From Candidatus Homeothermus arabinoxylanisolvens (lineage in GTDB: Bacteria > Bacteroidota > Bacteroidia > Bacteroidales > Muribaculaceae), in contig LUJO01000040.1 of the NCBI GenBank assembly GCA_001689405.1, positions 1-45,463 of the forward strand: a DNA stretch of 45,463 bases. Reading direction: 5' to 3'. The notes below the pieces were generated by a model. That model ran no database searches. It was not told the origin of the DNA and saw only the letters and a list, made by a program, of their open reading frames with translations. Positions 42,387 through 45,463 of the stretch are shown piece after piece. Each line of letters begins with the position of its first letter. The first letter of the stretch is position 1. Both the position numbers and the translations under genes were made by a program.

Positions 42387-42422
42387 AAAATCGCTGTCCC
42401 CTTACGGGCGGCGATTTTTTTT
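42387..42422 (+). terminator. Terminator of the ribosomal cluster
   Basis: AAAATCGCTGTCC pairs with GGGCGGCGATTTT (13 bp with two G-U) around a 6-nt loop and runs into eight Ts, 23 nt after the rplQ stop. Confidence 0.85.
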
Positions 42423-42480
42423 ATTCACCCGGCTTGGCGATTATTAAGGAAATTTGTTAATGCCAATCCGATTTTTTTTG

Positions 42481-42488
42481 TAACTTTG
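42481..42488 (+). promoter_or_regulatory. -7 element of eno
   Basis: TAACTTTG 52 nt before the eno ATG. The nearest upstream TTG (42454-42456) is 24 nt away, a little long, so only the -7 part is claimed. Confidence 0.55.
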
Positions 42489-42540
42489 CCTCTTGCAAGA
42501 AGACCAAAATTTATAAACCCTATAATTTGGATTTAACATT

Positions 42541-43833
42541 ATGAAAATTGAAAAAATCATTGGACGTGAGGTCCTTGACTCTCGTGGAAATCCCACAGTG
42601 GAGGTAGATGTTATTCTCGAATCAGGTGCTCGTGGACGTGCCTCTGTTCCCTCTGGCGCTTCTACCGGCGTTAACGAGGCTCTTGAACTTCGTGACGGCG
42701 ACAAGTCTCGTTACATGGGCAAGGGTGTTACCAAGGCTGTTGCCAACGTTAACGGCCCCATCGCAAACGCCCTTGTAGGCATGTCGGCTCTTGATCAGAT
42801 AAAGATCGATGAGACCATGCTTGCTCTTGACGGTACCGACACTAAGTCTAACCTCGGCGCAAATGCCATCCTCGGTGTATCGCTTGCCGTTGCCAAGGCT
42901 GCTGCCGACTATCTCGACCTGCCCCTTTACAAATACATCGGCGGATGCAATTCTTATGCTCTCCCCGTGCCTATGATGAATATCATCAACGGTGGCGCTC
43001 ACTCTGACGCTCCCATCGCATTTCAGGAATTCATGATCCGTCCTATCGGCGCTTGCTGCTTCAAGGAAGGCATCCGTATGGGTACTGAAGTGTTCCACAA
43101 CCTCAAGTCTGTGCTCAAAGAGCGTGGCCTTTCTACCGCAGTAGGCGATGAAGGTGGTTTCGCTCCCAACCTCGATGGCACTGAGGACGCTCTTAACGTC
43201 ATCATGAAGGCTATCGAGAAGGCAGGCTATGTTCCCGGTAAGGACGTTACTATCGGTCTTGACTGCGCTTCTTCCGAGTTCTACAAAGACGGTATCTACG
43301 ATTACACTTGGAAGCAGGCCGATGGTCCCAAGTATACTTCACAGCAGCAGGCTGAATACCTCAAGACTCTCGTTGAAAACTATCCTATCGACTCTATCGA
43401 GGACGGTATGGCCGAGAACGACTGGGAAGGCTGGAAGATACTTACCGACATGATTGGCGACCGTTGCCAGCTCGTAGGCGATGACCTCTTCGTTACCAAC
43501 GTTAAGTATCTCCAGAAGGGTATTGAGATGGGTTGCGCCAACTCTATCCTCGTTAAGGTTAACCAGATCGGTTCACTCACCGAGACTCTCCGTGCAGTTG
43601 AGCTCGCTCAGCGCAATGGCTACACAGCAGTCATCTCTCACCGTTCAGGTGAAACAGAGGACGCTACCATCGCCGATATCGCTGTAGCTACCAATGCCGG
43701 ACAGATCAAGACCGGTTCTGCAAGCCGTTCCGACCGTATGGCCAAGTACAACCAGCTCCTCCGTATTCAGGAAGAACTCGGTAGCGACGCAGCTTATGGT
43801 TACGGCAAGCGCACCAAGATGCCTCAGGCTTAA
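42541..43833 (+). CDS. eno: Enolase
   Basis: Glycolytic dehydration of 2-phosphoglycerate to phosphoenolpyruvate; also an RNA-degradosome partner in some bacteria. 430 residues. Metal and catalytic residues are visible: GREVLDSRGNPTVEVDV at the start, Glu in IAFQEFMIRP, Asp in GLDCASSEF, Glu in SIEDGMAENDWEGW, Asp in VGDDLFVTN, the catalytic Lys in VKVNQIGSLTE, and SHRSGETED. Monocistronic between its own promoter and terminator. Codon use is strongly biased, as expected for high expression. Confidence 0.98.
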   Translation: MKIEKIIGREVLDSRGNPTVEVDVILESGARGRASVPSGASTGVNEALELRDGDKSRYMGKGVTKAVANVNGPIANALVGMSALDQIKIDETMLALDGTDTKSNLGANAILGVSLAVAKAAADYLDLPLYKYIGGCNSYALPVPMMNIINGGAHSDAPIAFQEFMIRPIGACCFKEGIRMGTEVFHNLKSVLKERGLSTAVGDEGGFAPNLDGTEDALNVIMKAIEKAGYVPGKDVTIGLDCASSEFYKDGIYDYTWKQADGPKYTSQQQAEYLKTLVENYPIDSIEDGMAENDWEGWKILTDMIGDRCQLVGDDLFVTNVKYLQKGIEMGCANSILVKVNQIGSLTETLRAVELAQRNGYTAVISHRSGETEDATIADIAVATNAGQIKTGSASRSDRMAKYNQLLRIQEELGSDAAYGYGKRTKMPQA

Positions 43834-43856
43834 TACTTATTAAGTCTTTATACTAT

Positions 43857-43890
43857 AAAGGCTGGAAACCCACGTCGGTTTTCAGCCTTT
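43857..43890 (+). terminator. Terminator after eno
   Basis: AAAGGCTGGAAACC pairs with GGTTTTCAGCCTTT (14 bp, one G-U) around a 6-nt loop, 23 nt after the stop. The following T-run is short and broken (CTTAGTTTT), but the stem is strong. Positions 43891-44025 hold nothing else I recognise. Confidence 0.75.
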
Positions 43891-44025
43891 CTTAGTTTTA
43901 AAGGATCAATGTAAAAATACGATTGACAAAGTGCAGATGTCGGTAGAGATGCCGTACTGCCGGGCCCATGCATGCCGGTTGTATTTTAACGGTTCAACCG
44001 GGTTTTGCCGCTCATTCGTAAAATG

Positions 44026-44904
44026 CTATTCTGCCAGTCTTATTATTCTTATGCCTGATGCATTGCGGTTTTTCCGCAGATATTCGCTCAACGGTGTCTT
44101 CTCAAGCACGACTGCGCCTGCTGACGATGATGCGTGCATCAGGTGGGGTATATTGTCTTCTATTATCAATATGCCCATATGCTGCACGTCAAGGCCTTTT
44201 ATCTGGGTTGTTATAAGTACCACATCGCCGCTGTGAAGTTGGCGTATGAGGTCTTTTGACGCCGTCTTGTTCGACTTTATATACGGAAACCTGTGGTTCC
44301 TGTAGCCGAGTTCCATATTCTTTATCCCCGCATAGTTTGCCGAGTCTTTGAGAGCCGCGTACTTGTCTCGGTTCTCGCTCATGAAGTCGATGGTCTTTAC
44401 CGCCGGCTGGTTATAGGGCAGTGAGCCGGTGGCCTCCTTGAATATTCCTCGGTGTACATTGTCGATTACCCATTCGCTTGCGTAGTGCAGTCGTGAAGGG
44501 TAGCCGTTCATTTCTCCTCCGCGATATCTTATCCGCTCAAGATTATATACAAAGTCGCGCCATGACGTACGGCCTTCGCCTATGGTGTACGCGAGTGCGA
44601 GCACTGTTTCGACATAGGTCGTGCAGTCGAGTTCGTCAAGATTGACCGTCACCGCTTCGTCATCGCCCTTGTCAAGTGTACCCGCCACGTAGGGCGTGCC
44701 TAAAAACTGTTTGCCGATATATGCTATCCGGGCTTCCGGTTTTGCATTTCCTGCATGGGCCTTTGCGTCGGCGAGTATGGCGTTGAGTTTTATTGTATCA
44801 TTGGCTTCGTCGTGAAACCGCGTACCTTTAAGCGATGAAGCATTGGCTACACCTATGCATCCTGCTATAACTATTCCTGTTAATATTTGTTTAATCATAA
44901 TCAT
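44026..44904 (-). CDS. Secreted DUF1460 protein (amidase-like)
   Basis: 292 residues with an N-terminal signal sequence (IKQILTGIVIAGCIGVANA). The rest resembles the DUF1460 family, a papain-like (NlpC/P60-related) fold described as N-acetylmuramoyl-L-alanine amidase-like. The probable catalytic cysteine is in DELDCTTYVET, the probable histidine in DVQHMGILI. It likely acts on cell-wall peptides in the periplasm or outside. A start two codons later (44898) is also possible. It has its own promoter and faces eno convergently. Confidence 0.8.
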   Translation of the reverse strand: MIMIKQILTGIVIAGCIGVANASSLKGTRFHDEANDTIKLNAILADAKAHAGNAKPEARIAYIGKQFLGTPYVAGTLDKGDDEAVTVNLDELDCTTYVETVLALAYTIGEGRTSWRDFVYNLERIRYRGGEMNGYPSRLHYASEWVIDNVHRGIFKEATGSLPYNQPAVKTIDFMSENRDKYAALKDSANYAGIKNMELGYRNHRFPYIKSNKTASKDLIRQLHSGDVVLITTQIKGLDVQHMGILIIEDNIPHLMHASSSAGAVVLEKTPLSEYLRKNRNASGIRIIRLAE

Positions 44905-44919
44905 GGACTCTGTCGAAAC

Positions 44920-44949
44920 AAAATTACATAAATTTACTCATATTGCCAA
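44920..44949 (-). promoter_or_regulatory. Promoter of the DUF1460 gene
   Basis: On the minus strand TTG (44949-44947) and TAATTTTG (44927-44920) are separated by 19 nt, a full Bacteroidota promoter. The ATG follows 15 nt after the -7 element. Confidence 0.65.
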
Positions 44950-45084
44950 GCACACATATGTATATTGTATGAGCCGGGTGGGTAGCTATAAAATGACCTG
45001 TAAAAATTTATTGTCTCAAATCCTTGCTATGCAGCGCTATACGGTAATGCGGCGAAAATATTTCGTAAAAAAACATCGTGATAC

Positions 45085-45115
45085 TTGCATATTAAAATAA
45101 AACCTTATAACTTTG
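45085..45115 (+). promoter_or_regulatory. rRNA operon promoter P1
   Basis: TTGCAT (TTG 45085-45087), 20 nt, TAACTTTGCA (TAACTTTG 45108-45115). It is the upstream of two tandem, almost equivalent promoters and resembles the tRNA-Ser promoter at 236-266. Confidence 0.8.
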
Positions 45116-45211
45116 CACTCGCTTTTGAGAAATGACGCTCGTCCGACAGCGGTCGGCTTGATAGCGAAAAGCGAAATGAAGTTTTTAGATGTGAAAAAAG
45201 TCGTTAAAGAT

Positions 45212-45242
45212 TTGCAGCATTGAAAAATTTGACTTAACTTTG
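45212..45242 (+). promoter_or_regulatory. rRNA operon promoter P2
   Basis: TTGCAG (TTG 45212-45214), 20 nt, TAACTTTGCA (TAACTTTG 45235-45242), 127 nt after P1. Start near 45247, about 200 nt before mature 16S. The leader 45247-45449 contains an inverted repeat ATTGA...TCAAT with GAGA...TCTC inside (about 45352-45377), possibly part of a processing or leader structure. No clear boxA was found. Confidence 0.8.
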
Positions 45243-45449
45243 CAAAACATTTCCGCCATAAAAATTGTTGTTTATGGCACGCTGTTTGAAATGCGGCGTA
45301 AAGCATTTGAGAACATTGACAGATTTTAAATAGACAAGTAGTACAAGAGCATTGAGATAAAATGTCTCGAGTCAATTCTACGCCATTAAATCGAGCGGAC
45401 TGAGCGAGGTTTCGTACACAGTACAGAAAAAAATAAAACAAACATACCA

Positions 45450-45463
45450 ACAACGGAGAGTTT
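45450..45463 (+). rRNA. 16S rRNA, first 14 nt (cut by window edge)
   Basis: ACAACGGAGAGTTT aligns with the 5' end of bacterial 16S rRNA (AAATTGAAGAGTTT in E. coli), with the universal AGAGTTT at the very end of the window. Two tandem rRNA-type promoters upstream support it. The exact mature end is inferred from alignment. Confidence 0.75.

Noticed and set aside
45037..45453. Minus-strand open frame of 138 codons over the rRNA promoters
   Set aside because: It covers two clear rRNA promoters and the 16S start, and has no recognisable domain.

Overview
The window reads as a chromosomal segment of a Bacteroidales bacterium, plausibly Muribaculaceae (genus not determinable by eye). The evidence is the Bacteroidota promoter form (TTG, about 19-20 nt, TAnnTTTG) in front of many genes, mostly absent Shine-Dalgarno sequences, a str-S10-spc-alpha ribosomal cluster with no tuf after fusA and no adk after secY, cysteine-free L36 and S14, and an Ala-rich tail on L17.

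Layout. (1) 1-2006: tRNA-Ser(TGA) with its own promoter and terminator; an intergenic stretch that folds into four successive hairpins ending in a U-run (candidate small RNA or leader); a family 2 glycosyltransferase whose last ~37 codons are displaced by a one-base frameshift; and a small unknown membrane protein on the minus strand. (2) 2039-13760: a tripartite ABC efflux operon (membrane fusion protein, two MacB/FtsX-type permease pairs flanking one ATPase, a fossil of a third pair, and a TolC-like outer membrane protein), followed by a sigma-54-dependent response regulator and its histidine kinase. The operon start has a near-consensus -24/-12 promoter and upstream perfect palindromes, so the two-component pair probably activates the pump genes. 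(3) 13815-23833: housekeeping and accessory genes: EcsC-like protein, small outer-membrane barrel, long-chain acyl-CoA synthetase, prfB with the programmed +1 frameshift, argB, asd, a CPA2 cation/proton antiporter, and a convergent GlmU-like protein. (4) 24042-42422: about 19 kb of co-oriented translation genes, rpsL to rplQ, including fusA, secY, map, infA and rpoA, ending in a strong terminator. Structured spacers before rpsG, rpsH and rpsD are candidate autoregulatory sites. (5) 42481-45463: enolase with its own promoter and terminator, a DUF1460 amidase-like secreted protein on the minus strand, then tandem rRNA promoters and the first ~14 nt of 16S rRNA at the window edge.

Most of the window is ordinary core genome. 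The parts most worth a second look are the sigma-54-controlled efflux operon with its regulatory region and fossil permease pair, the unassigned structured RNA at about 349-614, and the spacer structures inside the ribosomal cluster. No mobile element, CRISPR array or defence system was seen.
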